From NCBI GenBank assembly GCA_964019135.1, contig OZ025263.1:27589639-27653638 (forward strand): DNA of 64,000 nt. The letters are read 5' to 3'. Under the pieces are notes generated by a model. The model was not told the origin of the DNA and did not search any database. It saw nothing but the letters and a program-made list of their open reading frames with translations. This DNA is from Arenicola marina (Eukaryota > Annelida > Polychaeta > Arenicolidae). Position numbers and translations under genes: made by a program. Positions 12,370 through 24,116 of the stretch are shown piece by piece. How positions within the stretch are numbered: position 1 is the first letter of the stretch; every line of letters begins with the position of its first letter.

Positions 12370-12620
12370 GTCCCATCCAACAGTGTTATTTTAAGCCCAA
12401 CCTCAACCCCAACTCGCCCTATTTTATCCCAACCTATATTATTCCAACCTCAACCCCAAACCCATCCTATATTTTATCCCAACCTATTTTATCCCAACCC
12501 TAACCTTAACTCCAAACCCTCCCTATTTTATCCCAATCTATAATATCCCAACCCTAACCCCAAACTAAAGCCCACCCTATTGTATCTCAACCTATATTAG
12601 CCCAGTCCCAACCTCGCTAC
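12370..12620. repeat. degenerate CCCAACC(CTAACC) / TATTTTATCC array
   Basis: CCCAACC, CCCTAACC and TATTTTATCCC segments alternate irregularly about every 40 bp. Some CCCTAA words match the widespread animal telomere unit, but there is no clean telomeric run. Confidence 0.55.
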
Positions 12621-13970
12621 TTTCATATGACTAAACTAACCCTGACCATCCAAAGAACGTTCTAAAGTAACCATAGCTACCATGCGCAGACTTTGGATTC
12701 CTCGTAAAATATTAAGTCATCCGAAAATTCCCACACAACATATCAGCAGATATAGCACTGATGACAGATTGGTATGGCCTCTTGTAAAGTAGTTACTCAT
12801 TTATATTGTCTTGTAAAAATCGCTTACTTTGAGAACATGCTGTTCCAGATACCCTTGGCGACATCAAAGGCAACAATAAACACATGTTTCTCATGTTTCG
12901 GGTCAGAAAACCGATTCCCGCATGCGGCTGCCGTGCGAGAGTCCCGCCTCTTGCGTGCTTCGTATCAGACTGCAGCTCGGAGCGAGCCAGAGTTACCCGA
13001 AACACGCGCATGCCAGAATTTCCCCTGGAACGTTCTATGATGAAGTGGGTCTCTAAACAGGCCGTTAAAACGGCCCGTCATTAACAATATAACGAAATGA
13101 ACTGCTAAGATTATATTTTAATATTGTAAATTGACTGACGAATAACGGGGATAATTCGGTCTGGTACTCTATCTTTCCTAACGTTTACGTTTTGCCTTGC
13201 CATGTTTTCACGGTTGACAGCCTGGCACTGACACTGACTCATGATATAGCCGTATTCTAACCGCTCATGTATTGCAAAAACCGGCTTTGATGCTTATAAC
13301 TGCGATATACACAAGCAATTAGCACCATCATTAACATGTTTTACCACCCGCATGTGTTAGACATCGGTGAATACACCCTACTTACACATTACTTAATGTT
13401 TTGCAATTGATTAGTCTTCGGGTTGGCGTAAGTGCGGATAATACTTGATGTATGTTTGTTGTAAAATTTGTCACACGCCGATTTCGGCATAATATTGCTC
13501 TATTATACTGGCCGGTTGGTAAGTTTAGAGACGTTCTCCCATGCAATGTAAAACTTTTGTTTGCAAACCGGATTCCTTTCAAATTGCGAACAATTCCGCC
13601 ATCGCAAGCATAGAATATCGACTTATCGTGCTTATAGAGGCTCCGCTTAACGCTGTCTGGGTGATTAAGCAGTACCGTGACGCGCATAGATGGAAAGTAT
13701 GTTTTACTACCTGTCACTCAAGAGGTAAAAATGACGAGGCGCATAATTGCACCACACTAAAACCGACTGTAGTAAATGGGCGATTTGTTTAATTATATCT
13801 AATCATTCTTTTTATATCACTATGTCAATGCTTTATGTCTGTGTGTTTTTCTGAATTAAGTTATTAGTCTCTTTTGCCACATATGGTTTCCCAACACACA
13901 ATGAAAGTCCACGAATTATGTTAATGTGGACTACATGCAGACAGCCAGATATTCTCGGTTGAGTCATTCT
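12621..13970. other. no gene recognised; short intron-like repeat
   Basis: 12779-12829 resembles 15110-15160 (shared GTAGTTACTCATTT and TTGTAAAAATCGCT), the sequence just before the exon at 15175. This may be a small duplication from that gene's intron. No exon is supported here. Confidence 0.35.
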
Positions 13971-13977
13971 GTGGAAT

Positions 13978-14160
13978 AGCTCTAGGGGTCGGGAAGGGGG
14001 GTGTGGTATCCAGTGTACCTTTTTTTCAAAAGTCTGTGTCGATGTCGCTTTTTCAGATCCTCAGTGTCGGAATTTGGCGGTCATGCAATGTCGAATGTCG
14101 ATTTTTTTAAATATGCCTGTGTCACGTGTCGCCATTAACCCCTTCCCGACCCCTAGCTCT
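13978..14160. repeat. short inverted-repeat (foldback) element
   Basis: CTAGGGGTCGGGAAGGGG (about 13980-13998) and its exact complement CCCCTTCCCGACCCCTAG (about 14139-14157) bracket about 140 bp. It could be a small MITE or a simple hairpin. No family recognised. Confidence 0.6.
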
Positions 14161-14636
14161 TTTTTCCGTGTTCTCCTTTGTAGTAAGTCACTGGTGTTTG
14201 GAAGAGAGCGATTCTCCAACTACTGGATCTCCCGTTCATGTCCATCGGTTTCACAGTCTCTCCTCAGACAGTCAGAACTGATTCATTATCCCAACAAAGC
14301 AGCGATGCATTGCCGAATATAAGGATGGTCATCTCGGTGCCACACCGAACAGTGGTGCCACCTTGTGACCCAGTCACCAGGACAAGTACAGGATTCTGTC
14401 CTTAGGCTTACAAATGGGTCGCTTTAAATGGATCGGCCAGTGGATGGCAGCGTTTAGATGCACTACATGTGGTTTACGGAATTGTTCAAAGAAATGATCA
14501 AATCGGATCATTCCAGATCAAAGAAAAGCATGACAACGGCCAATCTGCCCGAGTCGGTGTGATACGTCCTGCGAGGGACTCGAGTCTTCCCTCATAGCAA
14601 AGTTTATAGGTGCATTTCTTTAGGCCAAGACGGCTA
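14161..14636. other. no gene recognised
   Basis: Non-coding. Confidence 0.4.
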
Positions 14637-14790
14637 TACCGCCCGGTACACCGCCCGGTACACCGCCCGGTACACCGCCCGGTACACCCCCCGATATGCC
14701 GCCCGGTACACCGCCCGATATATCGCCCGGTACACCGCCCGATATACCGCCCGGTACACCGCCCGGTATACCGCTTAGTATACCCAAGAC
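14637..14790 (+). repeat. 12-bp minisatellite CCGCCCGGTACA
   Basis: About 12 copies of CCGCCCGGTACA alternate with the variant CCGCCCGATATA. Because 12 is a multiple of 3, every frame stays open, giving spurious Pro/Gly-rich reading frames on both strands. Confidence 0.9.
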
Positions 14791-15174
14791 GAGACAAGCC
14801 TCTTCTGGGCTTACCGATTGGGCAATTTCGTTTCCCAATGAGATGCGCAGACGGGTCATGTCCGGTGCATTTAGAGGCACTGGAATCAGGCTAGTTCGTC
14901 ACATTTTGCTTAGTCGCTATCTGCTCCCGAATGTCCCGTGCTGCTTTGAACGGTATACACCCGGCTAGCCGAATGCGTTCCGAGCGGTATCACCCAGTGC
15001 CGGGCTGTATACCGATGCGTAATGTGCGTATTCGGTTTACCTGAAGGGTATATATTTGGATTACAAAAAGACACGCACCCGCTGTAACAGTTGACAGATT
15101 GATAGGGGCTCTTATAACGTAGTTACTCATTTTTAGTTTGTTGTAAAAATCGCTCACTTATTACTCTTCCGCAG

Positions 15175-15639
15175 GGCCTATTGGACAACTATGCGACAGA
15201 CGCGGACGAGGTGTCGATAACGGAGAAAGACGTCGAGGCGGACATCATGATTGACTTCCCCATGTTCACTGACTCCCTGGAATTGGGAACAATCATCATC
15301 TTAGGAACAAATGAGCAGTTGAGCACCGCAGCCGACCAGGAACAAGACGACGAGGAATATGGCTATGATGATGATGAAGAAGAAGAAGCGTATGATGAAG
15401 AAGACGAGTATGATGATGACGATGAGGTTGAGGATGATGACAATGACGGAAATGAAGGTGGTAATGACGTCATGTCGTACACAACCTCACCCAATAACGC
15501 CATGGAGGGTCTGCCCGCCTGGGAGAACACTGCTGAACACATGAAAGGTTCTAACGCGGCGTCATCGGTCCGGCTCAACATGGCGGCTGTGGCCGCGTTA
15601 TGCCTGCTCGCAGTACTGAACACCCCAGCTTTCTTATGA
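15175..15639 (+). CDS. 3'-terminal exon: acidic protein with GPI-signal-like C-terminus (unrecognised)
   Basis: A pyrimidine tract plus AG at 15173-15174 precedes an open frame of 154 codons ending TGA at 15637. The N-terminal part reads GLLDNYATDADEVS and has a hydrophobic patch (about residues 32-48). The centre (about residues 53-95) is almost only Asp, Glu, Tyr and Gly (runs like DDDEEEEAYDEEDEYDDDD). The last 25 residues are a small-residue region followed by a hydrophobic end (MAAVAALCLLAVLN), as in GPI-anchor signals. Upstream exons were not found. AATAAA lies at 15824. The splice site, codon flow and sharp end support a real exon; function unknown. Confidence 0.55.
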   Translation, partial: GLLDNYATDADEVSITEKDVEADIMIDFPMFTDSLELGTIIILGTNEQLSTAADQEQDDEEYGYDDDEEEEAYDEEDEYDDDDEVEDDDNDGNEGGNDVMSYTTSPNNAMEGLPAWENTAEHMKGSNAASSVRLNMAAVAALCLLAVLNTPAFL

Positions 15640-17640
15640 TATGTCATAGGTTAATATAAAAAAAGATACTAAGCTTACCATTTCATTAATTATACAACTC
15701 TCACGAACGCACTCCAAGTATATCAAATTGATTTTACTGACGGGTAACTTTATATCTGGGAGACAATTACGGAGAGCCACACAGGCAGATAATCACAACC
15801 TAAGACAGGATGTGGGGTGAAATAATAAAATGAAGCTAACATGAAAAAGTGGATTGATAACTAAATATTTTGCGTTGTAACTAGAACCGAGATGTGTCAC
15901 ATGTTAGCTGACAAATATGAAACGCGAACAACAAAATGTAGAAATTTATCACTTAAGAAAGTGTAAAACTGTAACACAGTGACAAAATACATTTAACTAG
16001 TCTCCTTGTAGATTTTCACGTTTATAGGGATGCAGTTACTGATGTATATATAGTTTAAATGGGTGAGAAGCCTGTTATCACGTGAGCATATTGAAATATA
16101 CTCTTCTTTCTATGGAATTTAATGACATATAACGGTGGTTTATTATAAAACGCAAAAGACATCGTAATGAAGCCTTTTGCATGTTTATGATTAATTATAG
16201 GTGCAACGTATGTGCCAATTTTAATTCGATCTAAGTTTTGTGGCAATAAACGTTTAAAGTTGGGAGAATCAAGGTTAATGGTGTCAGGTTCTTTCAACGC
16301 GGGGACCAGCCTGATATCAAAAGGGGTCTTGAGGGGTCACACCTCGGTCTGGGCGGGGGGGGGGGGGGTCCTAGTATGAGGCGTTTCAGTGCCCCTCCCT
16401 CCTCACCCTCCAAGATCCACCACTGAACACCATCTCAGATAATATGACATGTAATTAAAACAACTATTCATGCCTACGTTATCAAAGCGTCCGCCATTTT
16501 ACAGGTAACATTTACTGAACTGTATTACAGGTACTTTCCACTGAGATACGAAGGTTTGGGTAATAACACAAATCTACCAATCTCTGTGATCCATTGTAAA
16601 CTTCTGAGAGCTGCGATTATGGACAGACTTTCAAAATATGGGACTTAATAGCTTACTGGCATGGTAGTATTGAATGGGCGACAGTCATGCTGCTTTGTTT
16701 ATATCGACATTAATTGTAAACAACATCTCTATGTTAGCACCATCCTCATCCCGATTAACAGCCGACTGATCTGTTTAGATTATGCTGCGTGTATTGTTAA
16801 GCCCAACGTAACTGTAATATATTGTTAAAGTCACAAATACAGATAGTTTGAGGGCAGGGTACTTGGAGCGTGCAGAGGGGGGAGCTTGAAACGGCCGCAA
16901 AACGATGAAACTGTAATCTATGAGGCATTGCGTGTTGATACTGCCTGGTTCCTGACCTCCAATTATCGCATCACCTAGATCAGTCTGGTTCCACTTAATA
17001 ATTTTAAAGTGACAAGCAGTGTCGCCCTCTTCCGGGAAATGTTATAACTGTGCAATCGTACAATGGTGAAGAGCGACTTCGACTTCTAAATATATATTAT
17101 CGATGTCAACTCAATGGCCATGTTGCATTTCAGACTTGGCCATCCCTATTGCTGAATGGAGGAAGCGTTAAAACAAATATCTGACCAGGCCACTGCGCGA
17201 TTTTTCGTATCCAGCAATGTAAATGTGTAATATAGTAACGCTTGTATTAATTATGTTTCTATTGGCCAACACTGGTTTTGTTGCCACCAGTAACAGGTGA
17301 CATTTTAAGGGAACATTCTTGCTTTGAATAGTGTGGAAAAGTTGATTGTAGACAACTGAGTAAATGCTTTGAGTCTGACACTTGTGTGCGCGTCTCTCTC
17401 TATTGATATCCGAAACTGTTTGTATTGTGTGACTGTGAGAATTAGATGTTAGTGTTGTTGTGTTGCGATGATTGTTCAAGGGCTACAGGCCAGTCCACTC
17501 CACCCCACTCTATGCCATGAACTCTACAAATGGTGCGCAGTGTGAACACACATCTGGGTCATGAAATAGAATTCACGCCACATTCTGATTGTTAAACATT
17601 ATATAATATAAGTACATTACTTATATGTAGCCTACAGCGA
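15640..17640. other. no gene recognised
   Basis: AT-rich non-coding sequence with a G run near 16356. Confidence 0.45.
15824..15829 (+). promoter_or_regulatory. candidate polyadenylation signal AATAAA
   Basis: Canonical hexamer 185 bp after the stop of the acidic terminal exon. Plausible by position only. Confidence 0.25.
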
Positions 17641-18030
17641 GGGGTCACCCCTTGGGCTAGTGGGTAGAGCTTTCGCTGTGGTCGACTGTGAACTGCTGGG
17701 CTATCCGGGGTCGCCCTGTGGCCTAGTGGGTAGCTCGTTCGGCTGTGGCCGACTGTGAACTGCTGGGCTAGCCGGGGTCACCCCTTGGGCTAGTGGGTAG
17801 AGCGTTCGGCTGTGGTCGACTGTGAACTGCTGGGCTATCCGGGGTCGCCCTGTGGCCTAGTGGGTAGCGCGTTCGGCTGTGGTCGACTGTGAACTGCTGG
17901 GCTAGCCGGGGTCGCCCTGTCAGGATGCAATGTCTTTCTTCGCAAACTTCTCTCTGAGACATGGCTCGCCTCCTCCTTGACCCCTTCCCGTTGTCGCAAT
18001 ATGACCTATATAGGTCACAACGTGGCCAAT
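17641..18030 (+). mobile_element. SINE family beta with tandemly amplified head
   Basis: A 66/67-bp head unit starts at 17641, 17707, 17774 and 17841, with a partial fifth at 17908. Each holds a box A-like TGGCCTAGTGGGTAGCGCG. The tail follows once (ATGTCTTTCTTCGCAAAC to CAATATGACC) and matches the tail of the intact SINE at 57232-57485. Only the promoter-bearing head has been multiplied. Confidence 0.75.
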
Positions 18031-20062
18031 CAATATAAATACATTAGTGTACGTGCGATGCATGTTTAACTGGCTTCCGTGCAGCACAATAATGTTGAAT
18101 AACCATTCTGTCCGCTCACTCCTTGTGTGAAATAGTCATGTTTATGCACTGGCTTCAGGTCTATGACGGAACAAATATACCACTCATAAATATTCAAATG
18201 TTTCTCGGCTGGAAATAATTATATTGGCTTTATATGGAGTAAAGAATTAGAGGTTAAGTTTTTCTAATAAGACAGTATGTCCTTGCATGGATGTAGCCCT
18301 TCTTTCGTAAATCCGCATCCTGGGCTACAGTGTGGCTGGCAAGACTTAATAAGCGTTCGCAAATTGGATTATCTGTATGTATTCGACAGTTTAGTATTTT
18401 CGCGTCGTCAAGAGATGGAAATTTGTATGTGCCGCAACGTTGTGGTTTGTCGTATCTCAACAACATCGATTTTGATAAATTTCATTAAATATACGTTCCA
18501 TTGAATGGAAGCGTACGTACATACGTTCTGTTCGGTTGGTTATGCCATCGAGTTTAAAGATTCTGCTTTTATCAACGATATGTTTGTCTCTGAGACCCAG
18601 TTATGTTGTAATTATGTAGCGGTGCATTAAAACGTATGTTGACATCACGCTGATCATAAAAATGTTTAGTTCGCTGCGTCAAGTGTAAATTGCGCAAATG
18701 CTTTGAGTTTATTCTTGCGTCATATGCCCCAATGCCTTGAGAAATTCTGTAGCTGCGGTGATAACATTCACCCATCTTTAACCATGTAAATTGGTCACAC
18801 CTATATAGCGTCATAATGCACCCAAATGGCTGATGTGCGCCGCGCATCCATGAAACTACGCCGCCTGCAGCCGTCGTGCATCAGTGCAGTTCGCAGAATT
18901 AGGTTAATATGTCTATCGCCAATGGCTACAGTCCTAAGCTCAGCTTCTACTTCTCTCTGGAAAATAAGCATCACAGGTGAACGTTTCCTACACCCATATA
19001 ATGCAACCATTTTTACGTCTTCCATTTCAGTTATGTTTTTTTTAGCCATTTAGCGTTATTCATTCGGGTTCTGCTATGTGCGTGGTTAATTAGTACGACG
19101 ATCCTTATACATAGTTGTAGTACATTTCTCTCGCTGTACAAGGCTTTCGGTATCGTGTAAATAAGCACTGGGCTACCCAAACCAGAGTCGGTGTGTACAT
19201 TATTGTACGTTTGTCAGCCTTTATCGAAGGAATACAGAGCAGAGCAAAGCAGTGGCAAAAGATCTATAAAGTAGGCATAGCAATGCAAGTGCATGGACCA
19301 TTCACTACACGAACGAAAAGTAAAATTGTTGTAGTTCTATCGTCTGTTACACCGTGGGAGACGCAACATTTTTTGATCGGTGTATGCTAGTGAATTGAAA
19401 ATAAAACGCGATCTGGGTATTCCGTAGGCTGCGATTTATTTTTTTCATTTATGTAGCCAGCTTGTATATTACTTTAACAAAACTCGGTTTTTACCCTTGC
19501 ACATTGGTTTAACACAAACAATCTGTTTGCTTTGACACAAAAATGGGATCCAGCCTTTTCACTAACTTTTTTTTCTATTTATAATATATATTGATACATA
19601 CAGATCGATACAATACAAGAACTGATAATACATGAAACTTATAAGTTGTTACTATATCAAACTGCAACTACAGATTGACATAATTGGAAGTATTTATATA
19701 TATATATTGCACACTATTAAGACATAACAAGAAAGGCCCAAAAAAGACAGTACCGCCGGTTCTACCCCCGGATCCGCATGGGGGGAGCGCTAAGTCGCTG
19801 ATACACAGCTAAAGAGAGAGAAGTTACGACGGGCCGGTTATTTAGTACTTTCATGGTCCTTTGCCTGACTACTTGTTTATTCTAGAACCAGACCTTGTTG
19901 TGAGAATGATTGTACTTTGCATTTAGGCTGGTGTTCTGGATTGTTGTGGCGTGTATGCGTGTATAGAAGAGTTTAAACGCAGTGGTTGTTGCCGTCGACG
20001 CTGGTCCGCGGAACGGCAGCGCAACTTATGAATATTCATGTTCAGTATATATATAGCGGGCC
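18031..20062. other. no gene recognised
   Basis: AT-rich non-coding sequence with a short TA run near 19694. Confidence 0.45.
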
Positions 20063-20516
20063 GCAACCCGGGGGTTAACATCGGCAACCCAGGGGTTAAC
20101 ATCGGCAACCCAGGGGTTAACATTGCAACCCAGGGGTTTATATTGCAACCCGGGGTTAACATCAGCAACCCAGGGGTTAACATCGGCAACCCAGGAGTTA
20201 ACATTGCAACCCACGGGTTAGCATCGGCAACCCAGGGGTTAACATTGCAACCCGGGGTTAACATCGGCAACCCAAGGGTTAACATCGCAACCCGGGGTTA
20301 ACAGCAGCAACCCAAGGGTTAACATCGGCAACGCAGGGGTTAACATCGGCAACCCAGGGGTTAACATCCGCAACCTAGGGGCTTACATCGGCAACCCAGG
20401 GGTTAACATCGGCAACCCAAGGGGTTAACATTGGCAACCCAGGGGCTAACATCGGCAACCAAGTGGTTAACATCGGCAACCCAGGGGTTAACATTGGCAA
20501 CCCAGGGGTTAACATT
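20063..20516 (+). repeat. 21-bp minisatellite
   Basis: About 22 copies of a unit reading CAACCCAGGGGTTAACATC plus GG, with 19-20 bp variants lacking CG. Each unit has a GTTAAC palindrome. Confidence 0.9.
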
Positions 20517-20606
20517 CACTACTTTGGATTGATGTATATGTAGACCACTACCGTAACGAAATCAATCCCAAAACTGTAAGATTGCCTTTGTCTGCTGCCG
20601 AACATA

Positions 20607-23004
20607 GCATGCGACCATACCACTCGAACGCTACATCGGTGACAGCGGTGGGATCATTGCATGCGAACATACCACTCGAGCGCTACATTGGTGACAGCGG
20701 TGGGATCATTGCATGCGAACATATCACTCGAACGCTACATTGGTAACAGCGGTGGGATCATTGCATGCGAAGATACCACTCGAGCGCTACATTGGTGACA
20801 ACGGTGGGATCATTGCATGCGAAGACACCACTCGAGCGCTACATTGGTGACAGCGGTGGGATCATTGCATGCGAACATATCACTCGAACGCTACATTGGT
20901 AACAGCGGTGGGATCATTGCATGCAAACATACCACTCGAGCGCTACATTGGTGACAGCGGTGGGATCATTGCATACGAAGATACCACTCGAGCGCTACAT
21001 CGGTGACAGCGGTGGGATCATTGCATGTAAACATACCACTCAAGCGCTACATTGGTGACAGCGGTGGGATCATTGCATGCGAACATACCACTCGAGCACT
21101 ACATTGGTGACAGCGGTGGGATCATTGCATGCGAAGATACCACTCGAGCGCTACATTGGTGACAGCGGTGGGATCATTGCATGCGAACATACCACTCGAG
21201 CACTACATTGGTGACAGCGGTGGGATCATTGCATGCGAAGATACCACTCGAGCGCTACATTGGTGACAACGGTGGGATCATTGCATGCGAAGATACCACT
21301 CGAGCGCTACATTGGAGACAGCGGTGGGATCATTGCATGCGAACATATCACTCGAACGCTACATTGGTAACAGCGGTGGGATCATTGCATGCAAACATAC
21401 CACTCGAGCGCTACATTGGTGACAGCGGTGGGATCATTGCATACGAAGATACCACTCGAGCGCTACATCGGTGACAGCGGTGGGATCATTGCATGTAAAC
21501 ATATCACTCAAGCGCTACATTGGTGACAGCGGTGGGATCATTGCATGCAAACATACCACTCGAGCGCTACATCGGTGACAGCGGTGGGATCATTGCATGC
21601 AAACATACCATTCGAGCGCTACATTGGTGACAGCGGTGGGATCATTGCATGCACACATACCACTCGAGAGCTACATTGGTGACAGCGGTGAGATCATTGC
21701 ATGCAAACATACCACTCGAGCGCTACATTGGTGACAGCGGTGGGATCATTGCATGCAAACAAACCACGCGAGCGCTACATTGGTGACAGCGGTGGGATCA
21801 TTGCATGAGAACATACCACTAGAACGCTACATTGGTGGCAGCGGTGGGATCATTGCATGCAAATATACCACTCGAGCGCTACATTGGTGACAGCGGTGGG
21901 ATCATTGCATGAGAACATACCACTAGAACGCTACATTGGTGGCAGCGGTGGGATCATTGCATGCAGCCATACCACTCGAGAGCTACATTGGTGACAGCGG
22001 TGGGATCATTGCATGAGAACATACCACTCGAACGCTACATTGGTGACAGCGGTGGGATCATTGCATGCAAACATACCAGTCTAGCGCTACATTGGTGACA
22101 GCGGTGGGATCATTGCATGCGACTATACCACTCGAGCGCTACATTGGTGACAGCGGTGGGATCATTGCATGCGAACATACCAGTCGAGCGCTACATTGGT
22201 GACAGCGGTGGGATCATTGCATGCGAACATACCAGTCGAGCGCTACATCGGTGACAGCGGTGGGATCATTGCATGCGAACATACCAGTCGAGCGCTACAT
22301 CGGTGACAGCGGTGGGATCATTGCATGCGAACATACCACTCGAACGCTACATCGGTGACAGCGGTGGGATCATTGCATGCGATTATACCACTCGAGCGCT
22401 ACATTGGTGACAGCGGTGGGATCATTGCATGCGAACATACCACTCGAGCGCTACATTGGTGACAGCGGTGGGATCATTGCATGCAAACATACCAGTCGAG
22501 CGCTACATCGGTGACAGCGGTGGGATCATTGCATGCGAACATACCAGTCGAGCGCTACATCGGTGACAGCGGTGGGATCATTGCATGCGAACATACCACT
22601 CGAACGCTACATTGGTGACAGCGGTGGGATCATTGCATGCGAACATACCACTCGAACGCTACATTGGTGACAGCGGTGGGATCATTGCATGCGAACATAC
22701 CACTCGAGCGCTACATTAGTGACAGCGGTGGGATCATTGCATGCAAACATACCAGTCGAGCGCTACATCGGTGACAGCGGTGGGATCATTGCATGCGAAC
22801 ATACCAGTCGAGCGCTACATCGGTGACAGCGGTGGGATCATTGCATGCGAACATACCACTCGAACGCTACATCGGTGACAGCGGTGGGACCATTGCATGC
22901 GAACATACCACTCGAGCGCTACATCGGTGACAGCGGTGGGATCATTGCATGCGAACATACCACTCGAGCGCTACATTGGTGACAGCGGTGGGATCATTGC
23001 ATGC
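20607..23004 (+). repeat. 52-bp satellite array, about 46 copies
   Basis: The unit begins GCATGCGAACATACCACTCG, continues with a GCTACATTGGTGACAGCGG block and ends GGATCATT. The array spans 2398 bp, about 46 units, with recurring variant classes (GAACAT/AAACAT/GAAGAT; CATTGG/CATCGG) in blocks that suggest multi-unit duplication. It ends abruptly inside a MITE half-copy. Frames across it are artefacts. Confidence 0.95.
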
Positions 23005-23197
23005 AATTGGTGACGTTTACCACTAAGTTGCAAACCTGTGACAAATTGATATCACGGGCAAGGCTAAGAGACCTTATTTGGCAGTCTGGCATGCGTGGGA
23101 TATAGACAAAAGAAATCTTGGGGAATTTAAGGACTGATTCTTTTTGTATTTTGAATTCTTAAGTTTTGGCGGGAAAGCGTTCGATATGCAACTTTAA
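23005..23197. mobile_element. right half of the TTAA MITE
   Basis: Matches 10095-10286, including ATTGATATCACGGGCAAGG, TTTGGCAGTCTGGCATG, TTTTGGCGGGAAA and the end GCAACTTTAA. The left half is missing; the 52-bp array takes its place. Confidence 0.8.
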
Positions 23198-23439
23198 GAT
23201 GCCCGGCCAACATAAAACACCTTTCGTCCTTCCAGAATGCCGCTCCGTCGACAGGCAATCATTGCCGCGAAACTGCTTCCAACGAACATTATCCCACACT
23301 AGAGAGTGAGTTTCCGCGTAAGATCTGCTGAAGGAAACTGTTCTAGAGGACAACTCTCACCACGAAGCACACATCCACACTAGGGGGTCTGGTTTGGAGA
23401 GGGAGGTGGGGGGTGGGGGGGGGGGGGTACATAAGCCAG

Positions 23440-23790
23440 AAGCTCCATAACAATAACTCTAGGACAAATCAGGGCCCGTAAGTTCGAACGGTGAGGGCCA
23501 AATCTTTCGCCCCACTCCATGCTAATGTCCTATTCTAGGCCGAAATACTTGACCCTGGTCGTTTCGAACTTACAGGCAGAGCTTTTACTGCATGGGGCAG
23601 GGCATAAACAGACCATGTCAGGTATGTCACAGTCCTGTGGCTCTAGGACGGGCAAAAATCTTACCTCTGACGGGGTAGACGGGCCCTGTCAGATTTTTGT
23701 TTGTCGCACAGCCACAGAACTGGAGCTATGTCCCACCATGCGGTTCCAATATAAGGTGGTTTAACCGGTTCTGTGTGAGTCGGTAACCTA
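23440..23790. repeat. imperfect foldback region upstream of gene A
   Basis: Inverted pairs include GTAAGTTCGAAC (about 23478) with GTTTCGAACTTAC (about 23560), and CAAAAATCTTACC (about 23654) with CAGATTTTTG (about 23689). It may be a decayed MITE. Confidence 0.4.
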
Positions 23791-23816
23791 TCAGTGAAAG
23801 GCAAGCAAATGGTAGT

Positions 23817-24040
23817 CACTTCCTGGTTAGCATATTTATTCAACGCACAGACTGATCCAGTTGGCTGCGCGTACTAATAAAATCTTGACTGAAGCTCAGA
23901 CGATGTCACTTCGCGGCCTCTCCGGCTCCCTCCGCAACACTTGATGAGTTTTGTTACGTCAAGGAGACGCCTTGGACCCCGTACACCCACCCAGCGACAT
24001 TCTGTATAACTCGAACATCACCACCTTACCTTACGCCGGG
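23817..24040 (+). promoter_or_regulatory. conserved leader/promoter region of gene A
   Basis: This stretch up to the gene A start codon is repeated at about 49640-49862 (shared GATCCAGTTGGCTGCG, AATGTCACTT-like and ACATCACCACCT-like blocks). Conservation between paralogues suggests it contains the 5' UTR and perhaps core promoter. No clear TATA box is assigned. Confidence 0.4.
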
Positions 24041-24116
24041 ATGTCTGTACACTGTGTGGTGATGTGGGTCCTCAGCGGCCTTCTGATCAGCTGTCCCACG
24101 GCGGCGGAGGCAGAAG
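24041..24116 (+). CDS. Gene A exon 1: signal peptide
   Basis: Starts ATG at 24041 and reads MSVHCVVMWVLSGLL then ISCPTAAEAE, a hydrophobic core followed by small residues suitable for signal peptidase. It ends in phase 1 at the donor G|GTAAAC. The same core (SVHCVVM-LVLSGLLI) recurs in copy B at 44400. Confidence 0.7.

Noticed and set aside
15363..15647. Minus-strand Ser-rich ORF
   Set aside because: Antisense of the GAT/GAA-rich acidic exon; the plus strand has splice context and a sensible C-terminus.
19923..20301. NPWVADANPWV-type repeat proteins
   Set aside because: Translation of the 21-bp array.
20607..23004. CRISPR-like array of regular repeats
   Set aside because: The whole 52-bp unit is conserved with no unique spacers, and the genome is eukaryotic.
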